NCBI GenBank assembly: GCA_015143295.1
Contig: CM026552.1
Span: 59,328,944-59,392,943 of the forward strand
DNA length: 64,000 nt
Source: Tetracentron sinense
Taxonomy: Eukaryota > Streptophyta > Magnoliopsida > Trochodendrales > Trochodendraceae
Direction of reading: 5' to 3'
In this document: positions 11,453 to 23,870 of the stretch, one piece after another
How the letters are laid out: each line of letters starts with the position of its first letter
How positions within the stretch are numbered: the stretch's first letter is position 1
Notes under the pieces: model-generated
Told to the model about the DNA's origin: nothing
Seen by the model: only the letters and a program-made list of their open reading frames with translations
Databases searched by the model: none
Program-made: the position numbers and the translations under genes

Positions 11453-11587
11453 CTGAATTAATACACAAAGCTAATTTGTCAAATCATGAATACATACATG
11501 CATCTTACATCATACCACATAACATTTCATATCACACACATAGCATCAGAACAATATTTTAATTGACTAAAGCACAATTAAACGTAC
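11453..11587 (-). other. Candidate intron between gag and protease (TE-B)
   Basis: On the minus strand the spacer runs from GTACG to ATTCAG, 135 bp. Splicing joins ...VVQ to GSLLIND just before the protease DTG, in frame. Unspliced RNA meets TAA after about ten codons. TE-A, D and E have the same arrangement. Inferred from sequence alone. Confidence 0.65.
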
Positions 11588-12790
11588 CCTGCACAACGTC
11601 GTCGGACGCCTGTGCATCCCGCTCCGAGGTAGCAAACACTCGACCCTGAGCTGGCTGGTGAGGCTGCTGAGGTCTAGGACCCTGTGGTGGCCTCTGCTGT
11701 GTGGACTGCCTACCTGGGGGCCTGACTCCCTGTGGCTGAGTCGACTGAATCCCCTGCTAAATGCGGAGTGGGCAATCTCAGATCCGGTGTGAGACTTCTC
11801 CACAATGGAAACAACCTCCAGTAATTGCCCTACACTCTCCTACTCTGTGCCTCTTTCCGCACTGGCGGCATACATCAAACAGTTGAATGCCAGTAGTAGG
11901 CGGAGCCACCTAAGCTGCTCGTGGGGCTACCTGAGTCGGCAACTGATAAGGGGTAGGCCTAGCAATCGGCATAGGACCCGACACCCTTGGCCTCTTGTCC
12001 TGAGGACCAAACCTACCTGCTTGCAACTTCTCCCTCTTCTTCAACAATTCTTCTGAATTCTTCTCAGCTATCAAAGCACGCTGATACACCTCCCTACATG
12101 TCTCAAGCTGAAGTATCGAAACCTTCTCCCGAATAAAATCCTTCAAGCCTTGCTCAAACCTCTTTGCCTTCATTCTCTCCGAAGCAATCAAGTGAGGAGC
12201 GAACCTAGAAAGCTCTACAAACTTGGCCTCATACTCGGCCACTGACATCCTCCCTTGCTCCAAGGTAGAGAATTCAATCTCCTTCTGATCTCTCACAAAC
12301 ACCGGGAAGTATCTCTCGTAGAAGATGTCGAGGAACTCTCCCTAAGTCCACTCTTGTCCGGCTCGCACCTCATTCCTCTGCCTAGATGCGGCCCTCCACC
12401 AATGTTCAGCCTCGCCTTCCATGACGAAGGAGGCCCATTTCACCCTCTGCTCATCGATAGCCTCAAGCACGGTGAAGATCTTCTCTAGTTGCATGATCCA
12501 CAACTCGGCAACTGAGGGGTCTGTACTACCGTAGAAGGCTGGAGGACTCATCCTCCTAAAAGCTTCCACTCCGTTATGCCAGGTGGGTGAACATCAACCG
12601 CCCTCTCTTGCCTAGCTTGACCAGCAGCTAGCAGCGCATTTTGCTGAGCCATAATTTCAGCCTGCCTCTCCATGGCTGCAGCAATAGCTTCCATAGCCAG
12701 ACTCACATTGGCTTGGGAAGCACCATCTGGGGAATCCCCATCTATCACACTGCCTCCTCCATTCCTATGGTTTCTTCCACCCCTTCTCAT
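11588..12790 (-). pseudogene. TE-B gag (broken)
   Basis: Starts at ATG 12790 (MRRGGRNHRNGGG). A frame change near 12575 leads to the capsid-like region: AFRRMSPPAFYGS, then EGEAEHWW, FYERYFPVF and MSVAEYEAKFVELSRFAPH. Near the end is a CCHC zinc knuckle, CFHCGEVSHRI*DC, with a stop inside it. At least four in-frame stops are present: a TAG in the WTW motif near 12347, a TAG near 11908, the TGA in the zinc knuckle, and a TAG after it. The intact RNA-binding and particle-forming Gag is therefore not made from this copy. Most stops are one transition away from Trp, Gln or Arg codons. Confidence 0.85.
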
Positions 12791-13073
12791 GCTTACAGTC
12801 CTGAGAAGAAGAAAACAACTTATTTAGAACACACACACATAAATCCCTAAGTCTACGCTTAATCAAAACTCAATCCTCAACAATTTTAAAGTCCTGAACT
12901 TGATGTTGATTTCCTAAGGTTGACATTTTCCTATACCCTCTACTTAATACCTTAGCCTTAAGGGCTCTAATGCCTTGTGCTTTGCTTGATATCCTCTGGT
13001 ATCAGATCCGGAGTGACCTAAACTCAACTCCTACTAAGAGGATAACTTAGCCCAAGGGAACCTAATGCCTTGA

Positions 13074-13085
13074 GCTCTGATACCA
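13074..13085 (-). other. TE-B primer binding site (tRNA-iMet)
   Basis: The minus strand reads TGGTATCAGAGC four bases after the 5' LTR. It is complementary to the 3' end of plant initiator tRNA-Met. Confidence 0.92.
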
Positions 13086-13089
13086 CCTC

Positions 13090-15519
13090 TGTAACGACCC
13101 CAAAATCCCACAAGGCTAAATAGGACTTTGGAATCGCCACATTACTTAAACCTGCTTACAAACCATGCATACAAGGCTACTACACGAGTCTCCCAAAAAT
13201 GAGAGTAATAAAATTTCTGATATATAAACCCAATCCAACCTGCACAAGTCTAAGGTCTATATATACTACTCACAATGAACCAACAAGTCTGATACACAAC
13301 TAATAAGAAGTCTACTGAGCAACATCCTCTAAAAGTCAAATACAAAACTCTCTCAATGAAAAGAAATGTAAACTAAGAGGTGTAGCCGCCCAAGTCTCCG
13401 GCTCCCTCCTCAGAAGGCTCACCTTCACCTCCTTCCTCGAGGTAAGTCTCCTCAACCCACGGCTCCGCCGTGTACTCCTGCTCTATACCTGCCAAGAGAA
13501 AATCCGGTTGAGTACAAAGGTACTCAGTGTATATAAAATCCAATCAACAATAATAATATACCTGCACTTAGTCAGAAACATACCCAATAGCATAATAACA
13601 TAATCAGAGTGCGGAAGAACGTGTGCGCATATACATCATATCATCACCTTGACTCGTGTACTTGTGAGAATCTTAGACTTAGAAAACCATACACTTATGA
13701 GGTACTTATGCTTACGAGACCACGTGCTTGTGAGATGCTTATGCTTATGCTTATGCACTTATTCAGATCATACAGTAATGAGACATGCCGTTCTTGGCGG
13801 ATACGGACCATGCCTTATGCACTTATTCAGATCACACAGAAATGAGACATGCCGTTCTTGGCGGATACGGACCATGCCTTAGAAATCAGGTTGACATGCC
13901 GTTCTTGGAGGATACGGACCATGTCATGCTTATACTTATTCAGAATGTCATACGTATGCCATGTTCATGCTTGTGGTCCACATGTGTGACTTGTGAGACT
14001 CTTATCTTAACATACACGTGCATATGTGCTTAAGTGTCGAAATTAACATTCGAGTCGGTAATTGCTTAGGTTCCGATCTCCCACCATGGAAACTCCACTA
14101 TATGTCCCATACCAAATAGTTAGAGAATTCCCGGTTTGAGAGATGTTCCTCTAAGTTTTTACCTTCCCGACTATCAATTCCCATGCAAGTAATTAAGTAT
14201 ACTTAACAAACAATCACATATATATTTCTTATCATAATTCTTAACATCATTCATAATCAATTTACCACCATTTCATAAGAGTATCATAGCATTTATTCTC
14301 ACAGACATTTTCACAAACACCTTGAGTACACATAATATGAATCCATTGTTTCTCTACCTTTTCATGCATTCATCAAATCATAATTCCATCCATACAATCC
14401 ATATATTCATCCACATCCACAAATTTATCCCATCCTCCATACATTCTATCCACATTTCCAATCCACATATCCATCCATAATGAGCTTGCTTCTTAGAAAA
14501 TTAGGGAAAATGCATCAAACATCTATTTCTACCATTTCTAGCATCTTAACATTCACAAAACCTTAACATAAAGTTGATTAGGATAGTATATCGACCTTAG
14601 GAATCCTTCCCTTGGATTCAAAACGCTTCCGAGACGATTTGGAGAAGCTTCCCAAACTTTTCTTGCAATCTCCTATCAATCTCTTCCTTCTCCAAGAAAA
14701 CCCTCTCTCAAAACCCTAAGGTTTCTCCCTCTTTTTGCCAAATTAGGTTAGAACTAGGTGGAGTATTTTAATATTTCGAGTAGGACCCCCTATTTATAGC
14801 CTCAAGGTTTGAGAACAAAAAGACCAAAAAGCTCTTACTAAATTTCTGCAAAAACACGAAGGACCGAGCGATCGGTTGCTACCGATCGATCGGTGTTTAT
14901 GACCGGGCGATCGGTCAAAAACACACTCTCTGGAAAATTTCCCCATACAAAATTTTGGACCAGTCGATAGATACCGATCGATCGGTTTTGGACCGATCGA
15001 TCACTGGTTCTGACCGAGCGATCGGTTCCTGCAGGTTTTGACTCCCTTTACTGTTTTGGCCATAACTTCTTACTGGTTTGTCGGATTTTGACGATTCAAC
15101 TTGCGTTGGATTCGTCTCTCGAAAATGAACATTTCTGGTGTTTTAGAATTTCCAATTTCCACTTAATTAATAGACTAAATTGTCCCCAAAGTTGACTAAT
15201 CTGTAATTCTATTAGACAAAACTCACTATTGACTTGACTTAAACTCAAAATGAGGAAAAACACTAAACATGAACCTCGAAGAGGGTTCCAACACCTTTCT
15301 AATGGTTCAAGAATCACTCAATTCCCGTGAACGGTGCCAAAACTAGAGCTTCCTAAAGTTTAGGATGTGCTATGACATCCATCCGTTACAAGTTGATTAA
15401 GCCTAGTTTACACCACAATAATTAGGCATTAAAAAAAACAATAAACATCAAACATCACAAGGACTAAAATACCCTTAACACAATGAAATAAAAACATGAA
15501 AACGATTCGGGTCTCTACA
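13090..15519 (-). repeat. TE-B LTR, right copy (5' LTR in element sense)
   Basis: 2430 bp, nearly identical to 5675-8085. The main difference is an extra palindrome unit of about 20 bp at 14997-15018. It contains the stem-loop at 13508-13527, the minisatellite at about 13750-13925, and the palindromes and TATA-like box at about 14789-15030. It would drive transcription of TE-B. Confidence 0.92.
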
Positions 15520-15524
15520 CCAAT

Positions 15525-17304
15525 AGATCATCTACTTAGCGTATCTGTCATTACATTTGCTTTCCCTGGGTGGTATTAGATAGAGCAATCATAATCCTTG
15601 AGGATTGCCATCTAGCGGCATTGCCTCAAATTCAGCTTCTTCTGCGAGAATAGATACTTCAGGCTCTTATGATCAGTGAATACTTCAAACTGCTCACCAT
15701 ACAAGTAGTGTCTCCAGATGTTGAGTGAAAAATGCTGCTGCCAACTCCAAGTCATTGGTAGGATAGTTCTTCTCATGGTCTTTCAACTGCCGGGAAGCGT
15801 AGGCAATCACCTTCCCATGTTGCATAAGAACACAACCTAACCCAAGAGTGAGGCATCATTGTACACTACAAAACCTCCACTACCGGATGGTACAGTCAAG
15901 ATGGGGGCAGTAGTGAAACACTTCTTCAATTCAAGAAAACTCTTCTCGTATTTCATATTTCACATTCCACTCAAACCTGGCGTTCTTCCGAGTTAGATGA
16001 GTAAGCGGTGTTGTCAAACTGGAAAATCCTTTCACAAATCTTCCATAATAACCAATGAGGTCTAAGAAGCTTTGAACCTCTGTGACGCTCTTTGGTCTTC
16101 CCTTGCCTTCCACTACTTCTTTCTTAGCAGGGTCAACTGAAATGCCTTCTCCTGACACCATGTGGCCTAGGAATGCCACCTTCTGAAGCCAAAATTCACA
16201 CTTACTCAGTTTAGTATACAACTGATGTTCACTTAATATCTCTAAGGTAGTCCGGAGATGCCTTTCATGATCCTTTTGTGTCTGAGAATATATAAGGATA
16301 TCATCTACAAACACTATCACATGGGAGTTAAGAGCTGGCCTGAATGTCTGGTTCATAAGGTCCATAAAGGTTGTCGGTGCATTTGTTAGACCAAATGGCA
16401 TGACTAGAAATTATAATGCCCGTATCTGGTCCTAAATGCCGACTTGGGAACATCCTCTAAACTAATCTTCAACTGGTGGTAACCCGACCTTAGGTCTATC
16501 TTAGAGAAATACTTCGCTCCTCGCAACTAATCAAATAGTTCATCGATCCTCGGTAAAGGATACTTGTTTTTTATAGTGACCTTGTTCAGTTGTCGATAGT
16601 CGATAGTCGATGTACATCCTCATCGAACCATCCTTCTTCTTCACAAATAAAACCGGAGCCCCCAAGGTACACACTTGGGTGAATAAATCCAAGATTTAGC
16701 AACTCTTCAATCTGCTCATTAAGCTCTTTCAACTCTGCTAGAGTCATCCTATACGGCGTCTTGGAGATGGGTGCCGTGCCCAGAGCTAAGTCAATAGAAA
16801 ACTTTATCTCTCTATCAGGTGGCAAGTCAGGTAAGTCTTTGGGAAAGATATCCATGAATTCCTCTACGACAGGGATATATGAGGAATCTTGTGTCTCCGA
16901 TTTAGCAAGACTCAATGCTGTAAATCGAGCTAAATCTTTCTTTTTCAATCATTGGAAACCAAAAGGAGGCTCACTGATTGGCTTAAAGTTGACTACTTTC
17001 CCAAAACAGTCGACATGCCCATGGTATTTGGAAAGTCAATCAATGCCTAATATGATGTCGAAGTTTTGGAATTCAAGGACAATCAGTTTGGCTAACATTT
17101 CTCTCTGACCTACCCGAATATCACAAGCTTGATAGACATTTTCACTGATGACTGAACTACCAACAGGAGTGACGATAGATAGTTAACGGTCTAACAGACA
17201 TGGCTCCATCAGAAATTCTCATGCAAAACTAGGTGTAACGAAGGAGTGAATAGAACCGGTATCAACCAACACATGAGCTAAGAAGTCGTTTACCAACAAA
17301 GTGC
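15525..17304 (-). pseudogene. TE-A pol, proximal part: protease, RT, RNase H (broken)
   Basis: Protease DTG (VLVDTG) lies near the 17304 end. It is followed by the FPKDLPDLPPDRE linker (16586-16948 frame) and reverse transcriptase with MPFGLTNAP and an intact FVDD (15931-16401 frame). RNase H lies near the TE-B junction and is broken. An 8-bp tandem duplication (TCGATAGT repeated near 16600) and a missing base near the PWGAP position shift the frame. Several Trp codons have become stops. The segment continues across TE-B into 4144-5669. Confidence 0.83.
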
Positions 17305-17451
17305 CTAGATTGGATACATAACTATGTGGGTTAAATCATGTGCACAAACAGATATCATATACTTAACATGTTGATACATAGTTGCAAACATGATCATCAT
17401 AGTATAAAAGGAATAATAACATCCAAAACTGAATTTACAAACTATGCGTAC
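17305..17451 (-). other. Candidate intron between gag and protease (TE-A)
   Basis: 147 bp on the minus strand from GTACGC to ATCTAG. Splicing joins VVQ to RTLLVND in frame, and unspliced reading hits TAA within six codons. Same site as in TE-B, D and E. Confidence 0.6.
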
Positions 17452-18512
17452 GCTGCACAACATCGTCAGACACCTGTGCATCCTACTCCGAGGTAGCAAA
17501 CACCCTGCCCTGAGCTGGCTGGCTGGGTTATTGAGGCCTAGGACCCTGAAGTGACCTCTGTTGCGTGAGCTGCCTGCCTAGCGGCCTAACTTCTTGAAGC
17601 TAAGTCTGTGGAGGAACCTGTCTAGTCTGAACTAGGCAATCTCTAATCCGGTGGGTAAGATCCCCATAACAGAAACATCCCCAGTAGTTAATCATCATTC
17701 CCCTGCTGGGTGTCTCTTGCCACATTGGCCATATGGCGGATGGGTAGGTGCCCAAGGAGTAGGAGGAGTGGCCCGTAGAGTCTAAGAAGCCATTGGTATC
17801 AGCCTCTGGTAAGGGATAGGCCTAGCAACTGGCGCCGGACCTGACATCATCGGCCTCTTGTCCTGAGGACTATACCTGCTTGCTTGAATCTTCTCCCTCT
17901 TCTTCAAAAATTCCTCAGAATTCTTCTCAGCTATCAAGGCATGCCAGTACACCTCACTACATGTTTCGAGCTGATGCATCGAGACCTTCTCCTAGATAAA
18001 ATACTTCAAACCTCGCTCAAACCTCTTTGCTCTCTCACAAACATCGGAAAGTATCTCTCGTAGAAGATGTCAAGGAACTCTCCCCATGTCCACTCTTGTT
18101 CGGCTCGCACTTCGTTACTCTACCTAAATGCATCCCTCCACTAATGTTCAGCCTCGCCTTCCATGACAAAGGGGGCTCATTTCACCCTCTGCTCATCGGT
18201 GGGCTCGAGCATGAAGAATATCTTCTCTAGTTGCATGATCCACAACTCCGCCACTACTGGATCTATACTACCATAGAAGACTGGAGGACCCATCCTCCTA
18301 AAAGCTTCCACTCCATTATGCCGGGGTAGGTGAGCATCAATCGGCCTTTCCTACTTTGCCTGCCCTGCCACTAGGAGTGAAATCTCCTGGGTGATAGCAG
18401 TAACAATAGTCTCTAATATACGGCTCATATCTAGCAGACCGTCACCATCAGGAGTGCCTCCACTACTTCCTGTTCCATGACCCTCTCGCTACCCTCTCGT
18501 GCCACTCCTCAT
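17452..18512 (-). pseudogene. TE-A gag (broken)
   Basis: ATG at 18512 (MRSGTRG) opens the same Gag type as TE-B: AFRRMGPPVFYGS, EGEAEH followed by a stop where W is expected, then EWTWGEFLDIFYERYFP. The WTW motif is intact here but is hit by a stop in TE-B, D and E. The sequence after FVRE appears shortened. The zinc-knuckle region near 17660-17700 is degenerate. Stops and frame changes rule out a full Gag. Confidence 0.78.
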
Positions 18513-18697
18513 AGCTTCCAAATCCTGAAGCACAACAAACCATTTCATCATTCAGAAATAGTTTTACAAATATTACTAATTCTAAACATAAGCCTAGAAT
18601 AAACCTACCATCCTAGACTTGATGTTGTTTTTCTAAGATAGACCAATCACTTATTCTTGAAATATAATATCTTAGTCCTAAGGACTCCAATGCCTTT

Positions 18698-18709
18698 GCT
18701 TTGATACCA
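18698..18709 (-). other. TE-A primer binding site (tRNA-iMet)
   Basis: The minus strand reads TGGTATCAAAGC, one mismatch from the iMet-complementary site, four bases from the 5' LTR. Confidence 0.85.
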
Positions 18710-18713
18710 CCTC

Positions 18714-20615
18714 TGTAACGACCTCAAAACCCCACCTTGGACATAATGAGACTTTGGGTCCGCTACATTACTTATTCTTACTTGACTTCAATAGCAACAG
18801 GACAAAACTAAAAGATAATTCTTCCGACATAAACAATCCAAATCCTCCTGAACAACTGAAATAAGCCCAACATAACCCACCATGATCGGGTAGAATAAAG
18901 CCATCAAATAAAAACACATAGTCTAAGCAACATCCTAAAATAACATAAGTCTAAAAAAATACCACTCAGAAAGTAAACTATGATCTACTAATATGGATAA
19001 CTATCAAAATCTCTAGCTCCCTCCTGTGGAAGCTCACATACTTCTCCTTCTTCAAACTACTGCTCCTCAATCCACGACTCTGTCTTATGCTCCTGCACTG
19101 AACCTAACAACAATAACAGGTCGATTGAGCATTGAAAATACTCAGCGGATATCCAATCTAACAAATAATAGATATAACACATATACATGCTCAATATTCA
19201 GTTCATGCGATAATTACATATTCAATAACAGTTCCATATAACATGTACATAATCAGAGTGCAGAAACAGGTGAACATATCATGACATCATCTTGACTCGT
19301 GTATTTGTGTGACTCTTGGACTTGTAGTATAAGTTTCATACATGCTTGTTTTCCCATAAAAATAGTCATCGAGGTCTTTGTATTAAATCCATGAAGTTGC
19401 ATCGACAGAAGCGTAAGCCCCTAGAGCTCTTAGATATCAAATGTCCATGATAATTATTCAGGACTTGAAATCTTATCCATGGAGAGCATCAACGATCACC
19501 AGAGCTACTTGAGATATCAAGGTCCTTGTAAAATCATGCAATGTTCTTGTTCTTGTTCTTGTACTTATATTTCAATGTCTAGTGTTCAGTATCCATACAA
19601 TGTTCGTGTCATGCCTGTGTACACGTGAGACTTGTAATCTACCACACATATGAACTTGTGTTTGAGTGTCGTGATTAATATCCAAACTCGATCATTGCCT
19701 ACATTTCCATCTTCCGCCAAGAAACACCGCTAGGTTACATCTCCCAAGTTTGAGAATTCCCGATGTGAAGGACTTCCTCTAGGCTTTGACTTATCCGAAT
19801 GTCAATTACCATTCAGTATAGATATGACATAATTTATCATAACATGCATTGATATCTCTTGAACATACTTAAACAATTTCAATAACATCATTTCTACATT
19901 TTACAATTCAAAGCATCCATATTAATATATCTAATCCATTATTCATGAACCATTGCCCTTCCTACATGATTCACACTCCATCATCCATTCACATCCATCC
20001 ACAAAGCCATAACAATACAATCAAAACTCGTCTATTATCACTTCCCTTCCTCCACAAACCATATCCATACCATTCAACTCATCAATTATCATTTACATAT
20101 ATCCAATTCAATATAAACAGCATCACATACTTTAATACAATATCTATTCCCTTTATCATGTTTCACAAATTCATCAAATACATTTAATAGTTCATTGTAA
20201 ATCTCAAGTATAGTAATCAACTCATTTTCATAATAAACATTCAATAATCTTATCTAATCTGTGAAATCATAGAACAGATTAATAATAGAGTTAGATTAGA
20301 AGGGATATCAACCTTTGGGATCCTTCCCTTCGATCCAAATCAGAAGATGAAGTTTCTTAAAGCTTTGAGAATGATCTCTAAGCTAATCTTCTTCTCCTCC
20401 AAGCAAAACCCTTCTTCTTCAAGCTAAATCTCCTTTAGAACCCTTGGTTTTCTCTCTTCCTTTGCAAAATTAGGTTAGAAATGATTAGTATACTCTAAAA
20501 TCTCGAAATAGAACTCTTATTTATAGTCTCATGGGTTAAAAATCCTAAAATTCACAATTTGGGGGTTTTTAAAAACCAAAATCGCACACTCAGATCGATC
20601 AGAACTAACCCCCGA
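18714..20615 (-). repeat. TE-A LTR, right copy, outer part (5' LTR, split by TE-C)
   Basis: Homologous to 1924-3824. The LTR is interrupted after CCCGA by TE-C and resumes at 29819. The stem-loop copy at 19125-19145 is better preserved than in the left LTR. Open frames at 19026-19241 and 19945-20187 are LTR sequence, not genes. Confidence 0.9.
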
Positions 20616-22836
20616 TGTAGGGGGATCCGGATAAAAATTTATGCGGAAACTGGATCCCCTAGATCTTAACACCATAGAAAGCATCAAAATTATCTAAGAG
20701 TTTTAGTCATATAACCTCGGTGAATGTTTTTCACCGATGAAGCTTAATCCACTCGAACTGTCAGAAGTCTTTGTAGAGATTTCTCCGAAAAAAAAATACT
20801 AGAAGCTCAATCCTTGTTCTTCACTATCCCCACGAAGCTTTAGAATCTCCTTTGGAATTATATAAGCAAGAGGAAGAAGATGGAGTAATGGTGTAGACCT
20901 TCTATCACCAAAAGTACTCGAGTTCAAAACCCTAGATTTGCAAAACCCAACTTGCACCACCTATATAGCTCACGAAAATCCCTAGGGGTCTCCCTAGGGT
21001 CTCACGGTTTGGAGGGAGAGAGGAGAGAAGAGAAAAAATTCTGGAGAAAAGTGCTTAATGGTCTAGGGTGTTGGGGTATATATAGACTAGGATCCTATCC
21101 TAATCCTACTCCAACTTGATCTTATCTAGTAGGATTTATTAATTAACAATAACTCTTATTATTAATTAAATAAACTCCTACTTAATCTATAACTACTTTA
21201 GTTATAATAATCCTACTAATTAAAGATTCCTTATTATAAGAGGATTCCTTAATTAAAAGGGATAAGTCAACATCCTAACTTAATGAGGAAACCTAGTCAA
21301 ACTAGGAGACCAACACCAGGGGGGGGGGGGCGTGAGCTTTTATGGGGCGTGGACTTTGGGGAATTAAAACTCCCTTTTGTAATCTAATTACAATTCTATC
21401 TTAATCGTTAATGCAATCCAACCATTGGATTTAAATTCCATAATTAAAGGAATTATATTTCAACAATTATTCAATTAAATAAATCCTAATCCAATTAGGA
21501 TTCCTCAAGTGGGCGCCACACCCTAGGGTTTAAACCCATGGGCTTTGGCCCATATTAAAGGTCCATTTTAATGGGTTTATGGATATGGGTCAAACCCATT
21601 TCCCCTTTAATTATGTTAATTAAATAATTCCTAAAATAATCCATATGTTTAAATTAACGATTAATTTAAACAATAGATAATCTATTTAATTAAATGATTA
21701 ACTTTTAATCACTTAAAATAATTGATTAACTTTTAATCAATTATTGAGCTTGTATTTCTTATGTGAGCACCTCCACAAATTGCTCTGGGACATTCTTATC
21801 CTGGCTTATCCAATGTTATCCCATTGACCCTAAACGGGAATTACATCGGAATTGCAAGTGACGTGAGATATTCATGTTGCAATTCAATCCCAGTGTATAA
21901 ACATTAACCAATATGGATCCCGCTACATGAACTTTTAAATTCGATTTATCCTTCAAAATACATTATCCCTAATGGGCCTTCGAGATTGACATACTATCTA
22001 ACCCATAGCCCATTGCAAATCATCCGGGTTTCCAAGACTTATGATTAAGCCATGAGAAACAATTTCTCATGAAAAATATTTTGAGAAAATCCTTTTATAA
22101 GTATAATACTTTTTAATAAAATTATATTTCAAAACTTATTTTGTTTTCAAAATCACCTGCGCAAGATTTGAACTTAATCAACTATCTTACTCGGAACTTG
22201 GATAATCTCTCAAATTAATGAGCATGGAATTCTTGTTTGAAATTCATCATGACTCGAACAACTTTCTGACTATCTAATTGTCACTGTATTGTATTCCCTA
22301 AGTTAGAAAATACGTTAGTGGAATTAAAACAGTCAGATCACTGCTCAGTCATAGATGAACTCATCAGATCTAAGGATCATCGAAACCGTTCAATGTGAAT
22401 GAGAGACCAACTATCTAATAGTATGTTTATGCAAGAGGTCTCTCATCGAATGCAATCAGTCAGTGTACATTTAAGCACCCATATGTTGATGTGTAGTCTC
22501 CACTACAATAGTTCGAAATAGAACTGCATCTCAACTATTGAGAACATCTTAGCATTCTGGCAGCCATATAAGTGAAGTGTCCAACTTCACCCATAGCTGT
22601 GACTATATAAGGTATAAGGAACCGAAAAGTTATATCTGCCTATGATAATCTAATCACATAACTTTCCTACAATATATCCTAAGGACCTTTATCCATATCT
22701 CATATCGTATAGATCATCTCATGATCATGGTCAATTACCTATAATGAATACACAATAAATTAAGAAGAAGTCTTTATTAATCAAATTAATAAGAATCTAA
22801 CAATCTAAATGACTTTTCTGGGCATCATATCTAACA
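20616..22836 (-). repeat. TE-C LTR, left copy (3' LTR in element sense)
   Basis: Begins TGTAGGGGGATCC and ends ATCTAACA on the plus strand. A TATA-like TATATATA lies at 21077-21084. It contains a run of 12 G at 21319-21330 and about 60 bp near 20725-20790 that the right LTR has lost. The two LTRs otherwise differ by a few percent. Confidence 0.92.
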
Positions 22837-22847
22837 ATCTCCCACTT
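22837..22847 (-). other. TE-C polypurine tract
   Basis: The minus strand reads AAGTGGGAGAT immediately before the TGTTAGA start of the 3' LTR. Confidence 0.8.
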
Positions 22848-22857
22848 GCCCGAAAAG

Positions 22858-23870
22858 TCACTGTGCTATAGATTTCAATCCCATACTATCTAAGTGTGTT
22901 ACAAATACTTTATCTGATAAAGCCTTGGTCATCGGGTCTGCAACATTAAGTTGAGACCTAATCTTTGTAACAACTACATCTTGCCTATCAATGATCTCAC
23001 GAATGAGATGATACTTCCACTCCACATGTTTCATCTTCTTGTGGTTCTTAGGTTCTTTGCTATGGGCTACTGCACCATTACTATCACGGAAAAGAGTGAT
23101 AGGTTTGAGTGCTGAAGGAACATTTCCTAGCCCTTGCAAAAACCTTCTGAACCTGACTGCTTCTTTTGCTGCTTCTGAAGTTGCAATATATTCTGCTTCT
23201 GTGGTGGAGTCAGCAATACTCTTCTGCTTTACGCTGCGCTAACTGACAGCAGCACCGCCCAGTGTGAACACATACCCAGATGTAGAAGCTCTATTGTCCG
23301 GATCAGATTAGAAATCAGAATCAGTATAACCCAGTCCAACTAAATCTTCTGATTGAAAGGTAAGCACATAATCCCTAGTCCTTTTCAGGTACTTCATAAT
23401 GTGCTTCACTGCAGTCCAATGATTAACACATGGATTGCTTTGGAACCAACTAACAACTCCCACTGCATGACAGCTATCCGGTCTAGTACATAACATGGCA
23501 TACATGAGGATCCCAACTACCGAAGCATAAGGACACCTCTTCATCTGCTCGATCTCATCAGCTGATGTAGGGGGCATCTTTTTAGACAAAGTGACATCAT
23601 GTCTAAAAGGAATGAGTGTTGTCTTACAATCACTCATACTGTACCTAGACAATATCTTGTCTATGTAGGAAGCTTGGCTTAATCCCAACATTTGGCATTT
23701 CCTATCTCTTAGATCTTTATTCCGAGAATATAGGATGCCTCTCCTAAGTCTTTCATTGAGAAATACTGAGAAAGCCATATCTTGACTGATGATAACATCC
23801 CTACATCATTCCCAATTAGTAGGATGTCATCTACATAAAGAATTATGTATACTACCGCTCTCCTATTGTC
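22858..23870 (-). pseudogene. TE-C RT (C-terminal part) and RNase H
   Basis: The segment begins with VVYIILYVDDILLIGND, the catalytic YVDD of copia reverse transcriptase. Several frames follow: a frame break after SMKDLGEASYILGIKI, then the 23308-23778 frame with RPDSCHAVGVVSWFQSNP and MKYLKRTRDYVL. RNase H follows with DSTTEAEYIA and ends MGLKSIAQ at 22858. The fingers and palm start of RT are missing. The protein directly upstream is the integrase tail ending KLESRT, so a deletion has fused the two. Catalytic activity is not expected. Confidence 0.85.

Larger units (their letters stand above)
5675..15519 (-). mobile_element. TE-B: young Ty3/gypsy chromovirus inserted in TE-A pol
   Basis: A full-length 9.8-kb minus-strand element with perfect CCAAT duplications. 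Its two 2.4-kb LTRs are nearly identical by eye, differing by a few substitutions and by about 20 bp in the palindrome array. It has a canonical tRNA-iMet primer site, a polypurine tract, gag, and a long Pol read by only two frames. It is much younger than its host TE-A. Gag is broken by several stops and Pol by a single 1-nt frameshift, so this copy should not be able to move on its own. Confidence 0.95.

Noticed and set aside
13074..13085. tRNA gene at the TGGTATCAGAGC sites
   Set aside because: Only the 12-18 bases complementary to a tRNA 3' end are present. These are primer binding sites.
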